DNA of 64,000 bases from Penicillium oxalicum (lineage: Eukaryota; Ascomycota; Eurotiomycetes; Eurotiales; Aspergillaceae). The notes beneath the pieces are model-generated. The model did no database searches and was not told the DNA's origin. It was given only the letters and a program-made list of their open reading frames with translations. Location of the stretch: positions 2,170,001-2,234,000 of the forward strand of contig NC_064652.1 in assembly GCF_001723175.1 (NCBI RefSeq). The letters run 5' to 3'. Shown here one piece after another: positions 1-11,834 of this stretch; position 1 is the first letter of the stretch; every line of letters begins with the position of its first letter. Both the position numbers and the translations under genes were made by a program.

Positions 1-329
1 TGCCCCCCAATCCCGAGAATGCAACGTCGCAACCCCACACCCACTCACCCTCCCGCCCAAGTATGCAGGAAGAGAGGAGATGGAGGGGAGGAGGGGAAAC
101 CAGTCTTGGCAGTTATGTCACCGTCACCCGGCCAGCAGACGGAGCCCATCTCAGGGAGGATCCTTGCCGTCTGGCGAACCTGGTGTGGTTGGCAGTTTTG
201 TACCATGAGCGAGTTCTGGAGAAGCCGCAGAGACTAGATTATCAATAATGCTAATGCTTAATGAATTCTTGAGGAATCACGTGCCGGATCATCCCTCATA
301 TATGTATTCTACCACACACTAGAATACCT
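1..329. other. Left flank of the giant element, no gene seen
   Basis: This stretch lies outside the proposed element. Only short overlapping open frames with biased composition are present, and I support none of them as genes. The last bases hold ATACCT (324-329), which recurs at 60903-60908 beyond the opposite end and is the candidate target-site duplication. Confidence 0.5.
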
Positions 330-600
330 AGGCCACTATACGTAACATTTTTCCTATGCCAGGTGGGGCTTTCCTATTTTAGCTGCCGCCGCTTTTATGA
401 GGGCGCTCAGAGTCAGGCTCACTGAGTAAATTTCAGTCCGGGAATCAGAGTCACTGAGCTGCTCAGCATCGTCACGTGACAATCAGTGAGTGCTCAGTGA
501 GTGCTCAGTGAGTGCTCAGTGAGTCTGATTGGATGCTCACTGAGCCATCACTGATTACTCAGATATTCGGCAGAGGCATCTATTGAGCACCCAGTCGATG
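330..600 (+). repeat. Left terminal inverted repeat with CTCAGTGAG motifs
   Basis: The outer part (about 338-375) matches the reverse complement of 60852-60894 with gaps. Inside it the motif CTCAGTGAG or its complement CTCACTGAG, full or one base short, recurs about eight times (418, 451, 483, 493, 504, 514, 537 and 548). Three of these are in tandem at a 10-11 nt period. Similar clusters sit inside the right end. Such subterminal repeats may be recombinase-binding sites; that role is inferred. Confidence 0.65.
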
Positions 601-973
601 CTCAGCCTATACCCAAACGAGCGCTTTGCCCCACCGTATTGTTTATCTTCCAACCTACTTTTTGATGGGCCTCATTCTTCACCATGTCCTGTTTTTTGAG
701 GTACTCGACCCTCCAATCTCTTTCCTCAGCCCCCACAAATTAATGAACAGGGGCACGGTGACTCAATAATGGAGGGTTTAGGGATTCCGCCATGCACCGG
801 CGCAGGAAAAAGGCGATCCGCTATTATCAGAACCCGAGATCTGTGCTTAAGTCCCGGAGTACAAATTGTAGCTGCATCCCGCATTTCAAGACGCAACCCA
901 TATTCTCTTCATCCTTAACTCAATAATTACTTCCATTCATTCATTCAGGCGTTCTACGAGAATACTTTCCGTT

Positions 974-3900
974 ATGGGTCAGAAGACCTTCTTTGCTCAA
1001 CAAGATGAGGCCTCCAAGCAACTGGCAAAGAACGGCTATGTTTTTGGCGCTTATGCGAAGGAGGATGCTATCAGACAAAAAGACAAAAGGATACCCAAGA
1101 CGAAGAAGATGTATTCCAGTGTTGTCCGTCGTTGGATGGAGTGAGTTTTATTATCCAGAGGATTGCCCGCCGCATGCGTTGCTGACTGCTCTTAGATTCT
1201 TTGAACAAAATGGCATCAAGGGCTATGAGTTTGGGCCAGGATGTGCGACTCCAGACTATGTGCTCCTCAAAGAATTTTTCCGCTGGTATGGTCATACCGC
1301 GCGAGGCAAGAAAAGTAAGAACGGAAGACCGGTGATGACATCGTTTCTGAATTGTGCAGAAAGGCTGTTTGGTGGGTTTGAAGAAGAATTGCAGATCAAA
1401 ATTGTGATGGAAGACAGGAGCGAGATATATAATGTAAGCTTTTGCTGAACTCCATGGTACACGCAAGACTAACCGCAGCACAGTGGATAAGGAGAACATT
1501 AACAGGCAACGAAGGGTGGATTGAGAATGTTGAAGATCCAGACCACAGTTTCACCAAGAAGGATTTTCTCCGAGTGATATCATCTATATGGAAATCGGAT
1601 CATCGCCGATTCATCCCCGGATTACTTAAGGCTATCATCACGCTAGCTCTTCAACTATATCTTTTTACCGGAGCAAGAATTGGAGCATTTATACCAGCCC
1701 ATGAGGATAGAGACAAGAGAGGCCTAAGATATAAGGTGAATATATCCTGGCGTTGGAGTTGTGCTATGCTAATTCTTGTCTAGGACATAGAGCTGGTGTT
1801 ATTTCCATCCCCTACGGCCCCTTGGAAGGTCGAGTGGAAAGTCAATCAAGTCTGGTTAAAGAATAATCGAAACCCAGACTACACTGTGTAAGTCAACAAA
1901 ATATAAATTCTTTAGCATTCTGCCTATAAATGAGAGTTTACACGCTGATATAATTTGAAGGTTTGGAATTGGAATCCGTGATACTAAGAAACCACAGTTC
2001 GCATCTGGCTATGTCCTTCTAGCTATTGCCCTTCAGCATGGTGCCCTATTTGGTATCAATACAGCGGAAGACCTAGCGAAGTACGATCTTTCAGATGGAC
2101 GCCCAATTCCATTACGCTGGAAGGATGAGTATCTGAATAAGCCGGTGCTCAGAAATGTCACGGCCGATGGCCCACAAGATGTCCCCCTCACCAAGGAGCG
2201 GTTTTGTGAGATACTGCGTGGAAGAGTCACTGCTGCTGGATATAGCGAGAGTCTGACTATTCATAAAGTTCGGAAATTTCTGGGAAGTGTAATTGAAGGT
2301 GGGTATACAAGTTCGATGTTCTGTCGGTCAGAGTTTTGCTAATTGTGGGTACAGGAAAGCATGGTTCTGCCTTGGTATCACAAATATACGGACACAAAGA
2401 TGCGGGAACATATCCTAAAGACTATGTGTTACACTGCTCTTCGATCGATACCGTCTCAGCCGTTCTAGGCGAGGAAGACCAGTCAAGTCACATTGAGTAT
2501 TTCCAAGGATGTGAAAAATTTTATGAGCGCGGACTTCCAGGGGAGCTGCCAGCAGAGGTAGAGGAAAAAATTCTGCTAAAGCCAGAAATGGTTGAGATCA
2601 GAAGTCGGATCAAGGAGCTTGAAGCTCTAGGCGACAAAATATCCATAAATGCGGAGAGACTGAAATACAGAAAGACCTTGGTTCGATTCCGCCTTTCCGA
2701 GCTGAAGAAATACCAAAGCAGCTGGATACGGGAGAGAAGAGACCAAAGAATTCTCAACAAAGGGAAAGACGAGCGGGCACTTGATGATGATGACGTTTGC
2801 ACACGTGTTCAAGCCTTGATTATGCCTGATTTTGCGCGAATTTCAACCTTGATGAATTTCGACGGCGAGCTTTCCTTCGATGAAATGCTCCTTTTTGTGG
2901 AAGACCTAAAAAATCACTGTGAACGTGACTTTGATGTGATCTATCTTCCACAAGAAAGCCCCGTTAAGGGTCGCTGCCCCGCTAGAGATTGCAATGAAGA
3001 GATTACACGGTGAGCTGTCTAGCCGCAGAAGAATGAAACTATACTAATGTTCTCAGTCTGAAAAAAACCGATAGGAGTACCCACATTCACAACTGTGTTC
3101 GACGCGAGATTGCTTTGAATCATCAAGTCTTGGAATCAGAGTTGAAATTTTGCTACGAGTGCATGAAGTGGTTTCAGCTAAGTCACTGGCGAGACCACTG
3201 CTCTTTCCACATCCAATCATGGGTAACTCGGCAATGTGAGGTGATCGTATATCGTCACACTGTGATCCGCCCCGGCTACTGCCCTTTCTGTGTATGGAAC
3301 AACGATCTTGCCGCCGAAGACCGCTTACACTACTGGCTGACCAGTGGTAATTTGAGACAACACATTGAAGAGCAACATATGAATGGAAATCAAAGTCATG
3401 GAGAGAAGTCAATATGCGGATGTGGCGAAAGTTTTGACGAAGAACGTGGCCTCCGACACCATTTGCATGACATTCACAAGCTAAACAAAGCCATATGGCT
3501 AAGTCCAAAGCGCCAGAGGAAGAGAAGGAATACCTGCAAAGCGGAATCGCGAAAATCTTCAGAAGAGCCAGAGGAGCGATGCTCGAAAAGAGTTCGGTTC
3601 TACCGCTATCCGCCTCCACGTCACGAACATGAGTATCAACTTTCAAACACCATTTTCATTCCAGTTCCCACATTGCATGCCTTTGTTGAAGAACATCCCG
3701 AGCAATATTATTGTTCAAGTTTGAGCAGTAAGGCAACTCAAAGCAGCGGAAGTAGCTCAGGTAGTCTCTGCTCTTCTGCAACAATTTCTCCGCTCAGCTC
3801 GCGACCAACAACGCCTGGTTTGGATGTGATTGATCCAAGAATCCTCACCCCATTGGATTTCTACCAAGCCCGGAGACCTCAGCTTTATGGCCAAGATTAC

Positions 3901-4647
3901 TCGGAGACGGATGTCCTTGAAATACCACCAGATGGACAAGATATCAAATGCCAAACCCTCAGCGTCGGAGCCCATACAGGGGCTCCAATTCGAATTACTG
4001 CTGATCAATCCACTACCGGTCTTGAGACCATTGGTTCTTGCTCTCTCGAGCCAGCCGAGAAGAACACAAATGATGGATACAAAGATCGTGGTGGTGTTAC
4101 CAACCAGCTACAGTTATCTAGCCAATCATCAATCGAGACCAACGCCATAGAGAAGGCCACAGGAGTAAATTCTATGGATTTGCACATTCTGGGGGTGTCT
4201 ACTACTGGCTTTACCGCAAGTGAAGCAAACGAGGAAAAGAAACACTCTCGAGATGCGCAGCCTGATTCCAAGTCAGCCAACAGCATATGCTCTGATGCGG
4301 AGATTGAGTCAGAAAGCCATTACCCCGCCCATCAAGGACTCATTGATCGGGTCACATCTCTTGGTACGGACTCGATCACTAATCTCAAGAAACCTCTTAC
4401 CCGAGCCCAGGCCAGAAGACAACAACCTATGCAACAGTCTTCAAACCATTCGACAGAGAAAACGCTTCGACAGAAGCTTAATGCAACAGAGAAACGGAAG
4501 CTTCGTGAGCTCAAGAGCAAAAATTGGACTCTGAGGCAAATTGGGCCTCATTTTGCCGATATAGATATGACCTGGTTAAGGCAAGCTTGGATGGATATCA
4601 AACCCCCTCAGCGATGCACTCGATCACGGGCAACTCAGATAGCTTAG
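974..4647 (+). CDS. DUF3435-type tyrosine recombinase, Starship captain
   Basis: Probable transposase of the giant element. Joining 974-1140, 1196-1433, 1484-1735, 1784-1887, 1961-2298, 2355-3009 and 3057-4647 gives 1,114 codons plus stop with no frame break. All six introns are GT..AG and 47-73 nt long. Candidate catalytic residues are R200 in TGAR, H355 and R358 in IHKVRK, H380 in YGHKD and Y390 in TYPKDY. Cys/His fingers follow (about 574-725: CPARDC, CYEC, CPFC, CGCG with paired His). After a Ser/Thr-rich linker, a Myb-like helical end lies at about 1055-1110. It is the first gene and reads inward, as expected for a captain. The start is the first ATG giving the typical N-terminal region. 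It shows no RIP damage, unlike the retroelements. Exon ends are read by eye. Confidence 0.88.
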
Positions 4648-6500
4648 TTAAGCAACTGAATATTAGATCAGAAGACAACCACACTTTTATGATAAAGCAC
4701 TGTTTAATTGTGAATTATGATTTCCAATCATAGTTCCCCCCTTCCCCCGAGAGGATTCAAACCTCCTTAAAGGTTATCCTCTGTACATATTTTTCGTTTC
4801 GCCGGCAAATAAGTTGATGTGGTTTCGTTATTCTTAGTAGACAAATTCAGTTAAGTATGAGCTAGTAGTTATGCCAGAACTGGAATTAGTGCATCACAAT
4901 CTTTTGTAATACTGTAGAATTCAACCCTCGATTGAAAAGAGTCAAGATCATATAGGCTTTCCTTCCTGCAAAGATATATTACAATAAATTTACAATTACA
5001 GTTCTGTTACGTCAGTGCACCGCCACACTCTGGAGAACAATCTTGCTTGAGGTTTTTTTGAGAGGTACTGTACTGTATGAATTACGTTTCGGCGTGACCT
5101 GTACAATACCAATCAAGGGCCTCTTGGCAGCCAATCGAACCTCAAAACTCACCCTGGAACTACTGTCAGGCTCCGAAATCGATACATGATGCCTCTCGCT
5201 GCTGGTATAAGAACCTGGAGAAGGCACAATACAGTGGTTGGAACATAATGCTGATTTAGTTCGCCAAAAAATGGGGATAACGGGGATCCGATTCCCGATA
5301 TTCGTGGCCTTGTAGTTAAGCCACAGGCACAGGCTAAGGCTGCAATTTCCATTAGTAACAGTACCGGTCGCCAGTCTACTGAGTGGTATCTCAACACGTG
5401 CGTGTACAAGTCGTCATGTCGTATATCGTATAAACGAATCAATATGCAAAATTATCGATGACAATCATGTTCTGGTGGAATTCTCTGATTTTTAAGGATG
5501 GCCTTGATTCTGGCTTGATTCTGGGGTTGATTCCTAAATAACCCCTAGGAGCCATGTGTTGGGGATAAATTCTTGTAAATAATAAATCCCAGGTCGTGCA
5601 GAGGCACCTCAGATACAAGGTTGGAATCAGCCCCAGGAATATGGCGGACATCTTTCAGAGGGATAGTTAGGCTATTTAACTTCGTATTGACTATTGTAAC
5701 ACCAATGGCACGTTTCTTGGCCCCCTGGATCGACGATCACACTCCTTTTGATTGGAGTATAGGAGGTAAAAAGTTCTCGGTCTGATACCGCTGAACATAA
5801 GGATAAACATGGCAAGGGAAAATCCAAACCCTTAAGATTGTGGCTATTTTGCAAAATCACTGACTAACAGGAGTCCACCAGTCTCTCCATGAAATCTACA
5901 ACTATATGAGTGTCTGAGTGTCGAGGTTTCGGGAAAGTGAACAATAGAGTAAGTTTGGTTTTTCTTTCATTACAGCACACAGTAAAAATTTCAACAGTAT
6001 GATCGCTGTGCCCGGACTTGACTTATTCGAGGCAAGCGGCAGTTGCTGGGATTCTTCTTGGCATGGCCCCCAGCAACCGAGAAAATGGATGATGGTTGGA
6101 GGCTTCTGCTCGAGATATTTCTATGAAATCCAACCTCCTCAAGGTACGGCTGTTTGCTTACCAATTTGACTCCATCTGGACTTCTGTACGAGCGCCGACG
6201 GTGTTTCAAGACAAGCAGATAGCCTTTTGCAGCAAATCTGCCAGCATAGGTCTCCTGAGGTGCGTGCCCTTTGACCAGCAATCTAAGAGCGAGAACTCAT
6301 GGCAACAGGGTGAAGACAACCCAATTGTTTTTCTAGGTCAGGGCTTGGGGGCGGGGAGGAGGGGGAGGGGGGTGCTCATCAAACAGGTAAATGAGGAATA
6401 GCCTGCATCGTGTCGGTCTCGTAACTGATCCAATTGATAGGCGCTAGTGAACGCTTCATCAATTAGAGTTTATTCAGGAGTGAAGGATGCGACGTACTCT
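4648..6500. other. Gene-poor interval after the captain
   Basis: I find no convincing gene. Short open frames on the minus strand at 5012-5442 and 5672-5860 lack recognisable motifs and splice context. A purine-rich G-run lies at about 6346-6372. Confidence 0.4.
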
Positions 6501-6529
6501 AAGTGGATTCTTACAGTGTGAATTATTCT

Positions 6530-7024
6530 ACTGCTGACTATACAGGATGGGGATTTGCTTTTTTCGGTACCCCCCACTCTGTGGAGAATGCAACACCAAG
6601 CGGTTGTTCCAAAATACTGGTGGAAAATCTACAAGTTCCTCCGGAACATGGCGGTCTTATTAGTGAACAACTCAACGACTTCAACTTCTTCTCAATCTAC
6701 GGTGATAGGGATGAGGTTGGATATCCGATTTTCATTACTACACGAATTGCTTGGATTTGTTGGTTTAAAGTTTGAGAGATTGACTTATCTTGTTTAATAG
6801 ATCACGCCGTTTCGTTCAGCGGTACTCAATCTACCAAGTGACCGAGAAGCCCAGGTTGACTGGCCGGAAACCACGAGGAGCTGTGTCACTTCCCTGTTGG
6901 CTCGGAAAACCATAGGAATGCCACACGGTGGTTATAGATACTCTGTGAACAAGCCTTCTGGAAACGGTGTGCAAGAGCATGAATGCGTTTTGGCCGAGCA
7001 CAATATCAAATCGCCTATTTCCTA
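6530..7024 (+). pseudogene. Decayed serine-esterase-like domain fragment
   Basis: The frame from about 6540 reads AFFGTPHSVE, then a stretch ending in FFSIYGDRDE. After a plausible short intron ending in TTTAATAG at about 6800, it continues as ITPFRSAVLNLPSDRE to a stop at 7024. FFGTPH followed later by a V/ITP..SAVL.LP block is the order seen in the alpha/beta-hydrolase (DUF676-like) domains of fungal esterases and of NLR-type proteins. Neither the upstream nucleophile region nor a downstream NACHT or repeat domain is visible, so this is a fragment. Such genes are common Starship cargo. The family call is moderate to low. Confidence 0.45.
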
Positions 7025-7119
7025 ATCTAATTTTGAGCACTTGTCTTTTCTTTTGGCAATTGACGATCATAGAATTTTTTTTCGGTATATTCATGGGAAA
7101 GAATGGAAATCACCTTACT

Positions 7120-7310
7120 TATCTAAAAAGCAAAGACATGTACGTAATCTTGGTAATCTACGACCCTCGGACAACGGATTCAGGGGCATTGGTTGGACCA
7201 TGACCTGGAACACACGATAATTACTTGAATTAATTGAGTCTGCTTTTCGAACACACATGCTGCACACTTGACCGTGTACACACAGCTAGGAACTACCTTA
7301 CCGGTCTTTA
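7120..7310 (+). repeat. Dispersed repeat, copy 1 of 3
   Basis: This stretch aligns with 21240-21425 and 37046-37215. Shared blocks include AAGCAAAGACATG (copies 1 and 3), GATTCAGGGG, a CCTGG block, and a GTGTACACA-type block near the end. Copies differ by many substitutions and small indels. No coding capacity is visible. It may be a solo LTR or MITE-like remnant. Confidence 0.6.
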
Positions 7311-7431
7311 CTGTACTCCAGGCCCCACATGAAGGAAAACTTAATGCTCTAAATGCTGACTTTACATATCTTCTTCAGGCTCATCGTATTTGCGAGGTTG
7401 AAGGATAATGACTGTTATTTTGAATTCACTT

Positions 7432-7935
7432 TAATCCGACCCAAATTCATAGTTAATTGACAGTGATTTCACTTTAAATCTCCGGAAAGTGAAGCCGAAG
7501 TAGCGTTCAATAATTTGGTAAATAATTTGTTAAGCAAGCTGTTATTGTCAAATATTTGTGCGCAATTGATGTGTGAGCCGGCGAAGTGCCATTATTTGAT
7601 CAATCTTCAGAGGCTGTGATGGTGGGCAGAGATGAGCGATTAATTGAGAGTGATTAATGGAGAGTGATTAATGGAGAGTGATTAATTGAGAGTGATTAAT
7701 TGAGAGTGATGAATTGAGAGTGATGAATTGAGAGTGATTAATTGAGAGTGTTTATGTTGAGATAAGTGATTGTCTGATTGATTCTTATTGATTGATTTTA
7801 AATAGTGTTTTCATTAAAGGGCGGGATGCCTCATATACATCACTTTCCAATCCCTGCCATAAGGTTCAGCCACCGTGATACTCAACAGATTAATTGAGAG
7901 TGGTTAACTGAGAGCGATTAATTCAGAGTGATACC
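7432..7935 (+). repeat. Inner inverted repeat, left, with 14-nt array
   Basis: It starts with TAATCCGACC, whose complement GGTCGGATTA closes the partner at 55865-55874. The two arms align with gaps (CTACTTC, GTGAAATCACTG, TGCGCACAAATATT and GCCCACCAT blocks in the complement). The array of GATTAATTGAGAGT-type units lies at about 7630-7755, about eight copies, with three more at 7888-7935. The partner array at 55445-55665 is in the opposite orientation. This marks the ends of a 48.4-kb inner segment. Confidence 0.7.
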
Positions 7936-8329
7936 ACCCCTTACTAGCTCTAGGATGACTGTTATAAGACGGGTACAGTACAAAGAGGGGTTTCATATGA
8001 CGTAGACCCTCTCATGGGGCATTTCGTCTTCGGTTGGGGTTCCCAGAACTAACTTCCTCTCAAGAAGATTCTCTCAAGAGGTCTAGCCTCCCAGAATAAT
8101 CGTTTTATTATAGGGTTTCCAAGTACACACACACACACAATTCATTAACGCCCGGCGGCTGAGCCGAAAGGGCAACTAAAACTAATCTATCGATACACGT
8201 CCTAATATATATCTGCCGTGTCTCCTTCGAGCCCATACATGGATCCTTGGGCAGTATATGTCCTCTCAGCTGTCAATATCAAAGGGATCCTTGTGGGTTA
8301 GTAAGTTGATTAGTAGACTGGCTTGAAGG

Positions 8330-11247
8330 CGCTTCTTCAAGTGTTCAACATCCTATCCTCGGCAGTTGAAGCGCGTCCACCATTTGTGGCACAAGGTGGT
8401 AGGTGTAGGTTGGTGAAGGGGGAGGAGGGTGTCGTTGCGTTGGTTGACGTGGTTAGGTGGCGTCGAGTCGGCCCGTGGCGATCGCGAATCGTATTGAGGC
8501 TCGCACCGCTTCCAAGTTCGGCATCCATCGCTGATTGTCCGAGGGCGATTTCCCGCCCAGGAAGAAGGAGAGATTGCCCCGGTGAGTTTGACTAGTCTGC
8601 AGTAATGCTATTCGTTGTGTGGTCTACTTCCGACATCGAAAGAGGAAGTGTTCCACGGTCTCTCTTGCTTGTCCATATACACACTAGTCCGTGTCTGTAA
8701 CGTTAATCCGACGGAGATAGCTATTGAGTCTAGCTATGCCAGTCCGGAGTTGGGCTAGCACGCTCGCTTCTTTCTATAATAATCGATTATATAGCTATCG
8801 AGTGTGTTTCCCTGGCAGTGCTATATCTACTCGTTTCACGTGTCTTCCTACGTTCTCCGGCAAGTTATTACTAGGAGCTACTTAAGACCGAGCGATCTTC
8901 AGTGTTGTCGACTTTATCCTAGGGGCAGATTTTTGCAGGGCGGTATCCTTCTGGGTCGCGGTCCTAGCTTGCTCTTTAGCTAGACTTAGCAGTTTATTGT
9001 CCGCGCTAGTAGGAACCTATAGGATATTAATATTGTTTCCGTTTCTCCGTAACCTTTTTATTAACTTGTACGTTTAGCAAACGAATTCCTAGCCCGACTA
9101 TTGCCGAGGATTCCTTATCGTAAGGGCCGCTACTTTGTTACTTATAAGTAGCGTGATCCTGTAGTCTTTTAGCCCTACTAGTATATTTAATATATATACT
9201 AGTGCTACTAGCTCCGCGGAGAATGGATTTTGCTCTAATCTTAGGCCTAGTGTCGTGGAAAAGGTCTTTAGTTTTAGCTTCCGATATCGAGGCGGCTATT
9301 TCTTGATCGCTACCCCAAAACCTACGAGGCCGTTTCGTGCTAAACTGCTAACCGTAACTTATAATAATCCGCCCGGTATAGTATACGAGTGCGGTATTAC
9401 TTTAATATCGCTCTGTATACGAGTCTCCTACGGTGCTAACACGAACGGATTAATAGTTTCTAGAGTTTCTATCTTAATATTTTTTAGCGCGTCCGCTACC
9501 TAGTATAGCGGCGAACGGTAGTATCTCCTAAACTTCTTTATACAGGCTGTACTCCTGCGGAGCGGGTAGGTTTCTGGAAGGGTGTAAATATCTGTCTATA
9601 TTTTCACGGCCCGTCTCTAGAAGCGGTGTTGTACGGTAGTAATATAAGCCTCGGCCTCCGCTACGCTAGTCGCAACGGTGAGAAATATCCCGATAATTAC
9701 TTGCGCTCCTACCCTTTAGACTCGATTAATCGGCCTACTAGCCTTATCCTTGTAGGCGTATATCCAGACACTAGAAGCATAGTCTACTACTAGCGCTACT
9801 ATCGATATAAATAACTGTCGAGCGGTTGCTAGCGTTAGGCCACGAAGTCGCTAAAGCTCTATCGCTACCCCTAGGCCTTTAGATACCGCCCTCGCGATAT
9901 GTTCCTTGTACTTGAGTCTTGTGTCTATAAGAACGCCTAGGATCTTAACGTAGTCTCTAGGTATAACGGTCTGTCCCTTAATAGTAAAAGGCACCTTATC
10001 TGTTTTGTGAACTTTAGGAGCGAAGTATATAATAGTAGTTTTGTCGGCCTCAAAAGTCGCTTCGCTCCTTTTCTCCTAGTCGAGCGCTTCCGCGATAATT
10101 GCTTTAATACCTTCCCGATTACTCTGCGCCGTTAGTCCGGTTACCTACGCGGTAAAATCGTCTACGAACGTAATTACCCCTCCTTAGCTATCGATCTGTC
10201 GTTAAACGAGGTCTGCGTTAAAGAAGAGGAATAGGATTAGAGATAGCGGTAAGCCCTATAGTAGTCTAGCCTAGGGTAGGCTTTAGACCTCAGATAGTTA
10301 CCTATTAATTTGAATGGTCGTAGTCCTTTCCGAGCAGAACGCCTTAACCTACCGGAGCAGGTCCTCCGGTATGCCTCGCGCTTTTATCCTTTGAAGCAAT
10401 CGTTCTTTGTATACTCTATTATAAGCTCCTTTAATATCGAAGCTGATCAAGCTTAATACCCGTCGGCCGCGCTACGCTATATAGATTTGCTCTTGCAGGA
10501 ACATAAGTACTTGTTCCGCAGACCGCTATTTTCGAGCCCCGAAGTGGCTAGTTAGGAGTAAGCCGTACGTCTCTACTGCGTATAAGATTCTTTCTGCAAC
10601 CACTGACTCTAATATCTTACCTAGCATCGCGAGGAGCGAAATTAGTCTCTATACTTTAGTAATATTGTAGCTCTCTTTATTCGGCTTTTTGAGCGGTATA
10701 ATCTTCGCGTGTCTCTACTACCTTAGTAACGTGCCTCCTTCTAGTAAGGCTCGAAAGAGATCAAGAACCCTGTCCTTAACCGTGGGCCACGTTATCTTCT
10801 AGACTATTACTAGCAGGCCGTCTTCGCCAGGCGCTTTCTAGGATTTCGCCGCTAATAGTTACTACTCTATCTCTTCTATCGTGATCGCTAGCATTTCTAC
10901 CGCTACCCTTTCTAGTCTCGTCCCTTTATCGTTAATACTCTCTGGCAGAGGCGGGAAGAATATGGTTAGTAATTCTTCTGCTTACTCCTTGTGATCGGTA
11001 GTGGTCGTTCCGTTTGCTCTAAGGAGCTACGGGACCTTTCTAAACGCTACGTCGTCTCCCGACTTTAGGTATTTAGCGGCTTTCTATATATTATCGTTGT
11101 CTGCAAGGAATTTATTCTAGTGCTTTTTCTTTTGTTACCGGATAGTATCGTAGTATTGCTTCGCTGCGCCCTAGGCCATCTCTTCTAGACAGGAGACCTT
11201 TCGTCCCGCCCGTTACTCCGAGCGGGCGTGATTTCTCTAATATATAT
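8330..11247 (-). pseudogene. Tad-like LINE reverse transcriptase/RNase H remnant
   Basis: Read on the minus strand, a coherent frame runs from near 11000 to about 8340. It has reverse-transcriptase blocks including FVDDFTA near 10160, then KILGVLIDTRLKYKEHIA near 9920, an RNase H region, and a C-terminal GGKSPSDNQRW..NLEAVR block near 8500. That order is the 3' half of a Tad-clade LINE. It is interrupted by many TAG and TAA codons where Gln or Trp is expected, fitting RIP. ORF1 and the endonuclease are missing, and the 5' side is cut off by the LTR at 11248. The last 300 bp are little mutated. It is non-functional. Confidence 0.85.
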
Positions 11248-11595
11248 TGAAGAGGGGAATGCTCACGGCAGTCTGATCTCACCAGACAGGTCGAGTCATA
11301 GAGGAACCAAACCAAACCCACAAGCACGCAAGTCCTGGAATCCTCCAAAGTAATCGTGAGATCCGATGTCAGGTACCAAAGGCAGGAATCAAAAAGAGTA
11401 TGATATTTCAAGTGTAAGGAATCTGACTGTAAAGACTGTCCTGAATCCTCCGTCCAAACTGTTGTTCAAGTATGATGATGATGCCGGATCCCGCAAGCTA
11501 GGTCCTAGATAACCTTCCTCGGCGGTAAGGCTCTCAGGCATCTCCTACTACTGAATATCCGCCTTTAAGTACATGCAACCGAATCCCCCACTACA
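11248..11595 (-). repeat. Solo LTR (copia-type), 348 bp, minus orientation
   Basis: On the minus strand it begins TGTAGTGGGGGATTCGG and ends CCCCTCTTCA (TG..CA). By eye it is identical to 35217-35564 in the opposite orientation. Flanks are AT-rich with a shared ATAT, so any duplication is only approximate. It cuts the RIP-damaged LINE yet carries no RIP damage itself. Confidence 0.8.
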
Positions 11596-11834
11596 ATATT
11601 TAATAATGCGGTGCATAGTGTGTCCTCACGACCTTTTATCCCATACACTACTTTAATGCTTATTTTAAGGTTAATCTTCCTGAGATTTGGAAACATACAC
11701 AATAGACGTTTAGTAATTGTACTAGTAAATCCAGGATTCTATTCTAATCTTTATCAATGCCAAATCTGGCCCTCAAAGGCATATCACTATGGCTCTGTGA
11801 GACTTACGTGTTTTTTTTTTCGAACTACGAAGGC
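11596..11834. other. Spacer between solo LTR and hAT element
   Basis: AT-rich DNA with no gene that I can support. It ends in a poly-T run (about 11812-11820) directly before the GAGGGT-rich left end of the hAT element. Confidence 0.4.

Noticed and set aside
1141..1160. Apparent frameshift in the captain near codon 56
   Set aside because: A 55-nt intron (1141-1195, GTGAGT..GCTGAC..TTAG) restores the frame, so the gene is not broken here.
3053..3646. 197-aa minus-strand frame
   Set aside because: Antisense to exon 7 of the captain, whose splicing and motifs are clear.
6831..7094. Minus-strand frame opposite the esterase fragment
   Set aside because: The plus strand reads family-like blocks in the same place; the minus frame has none.
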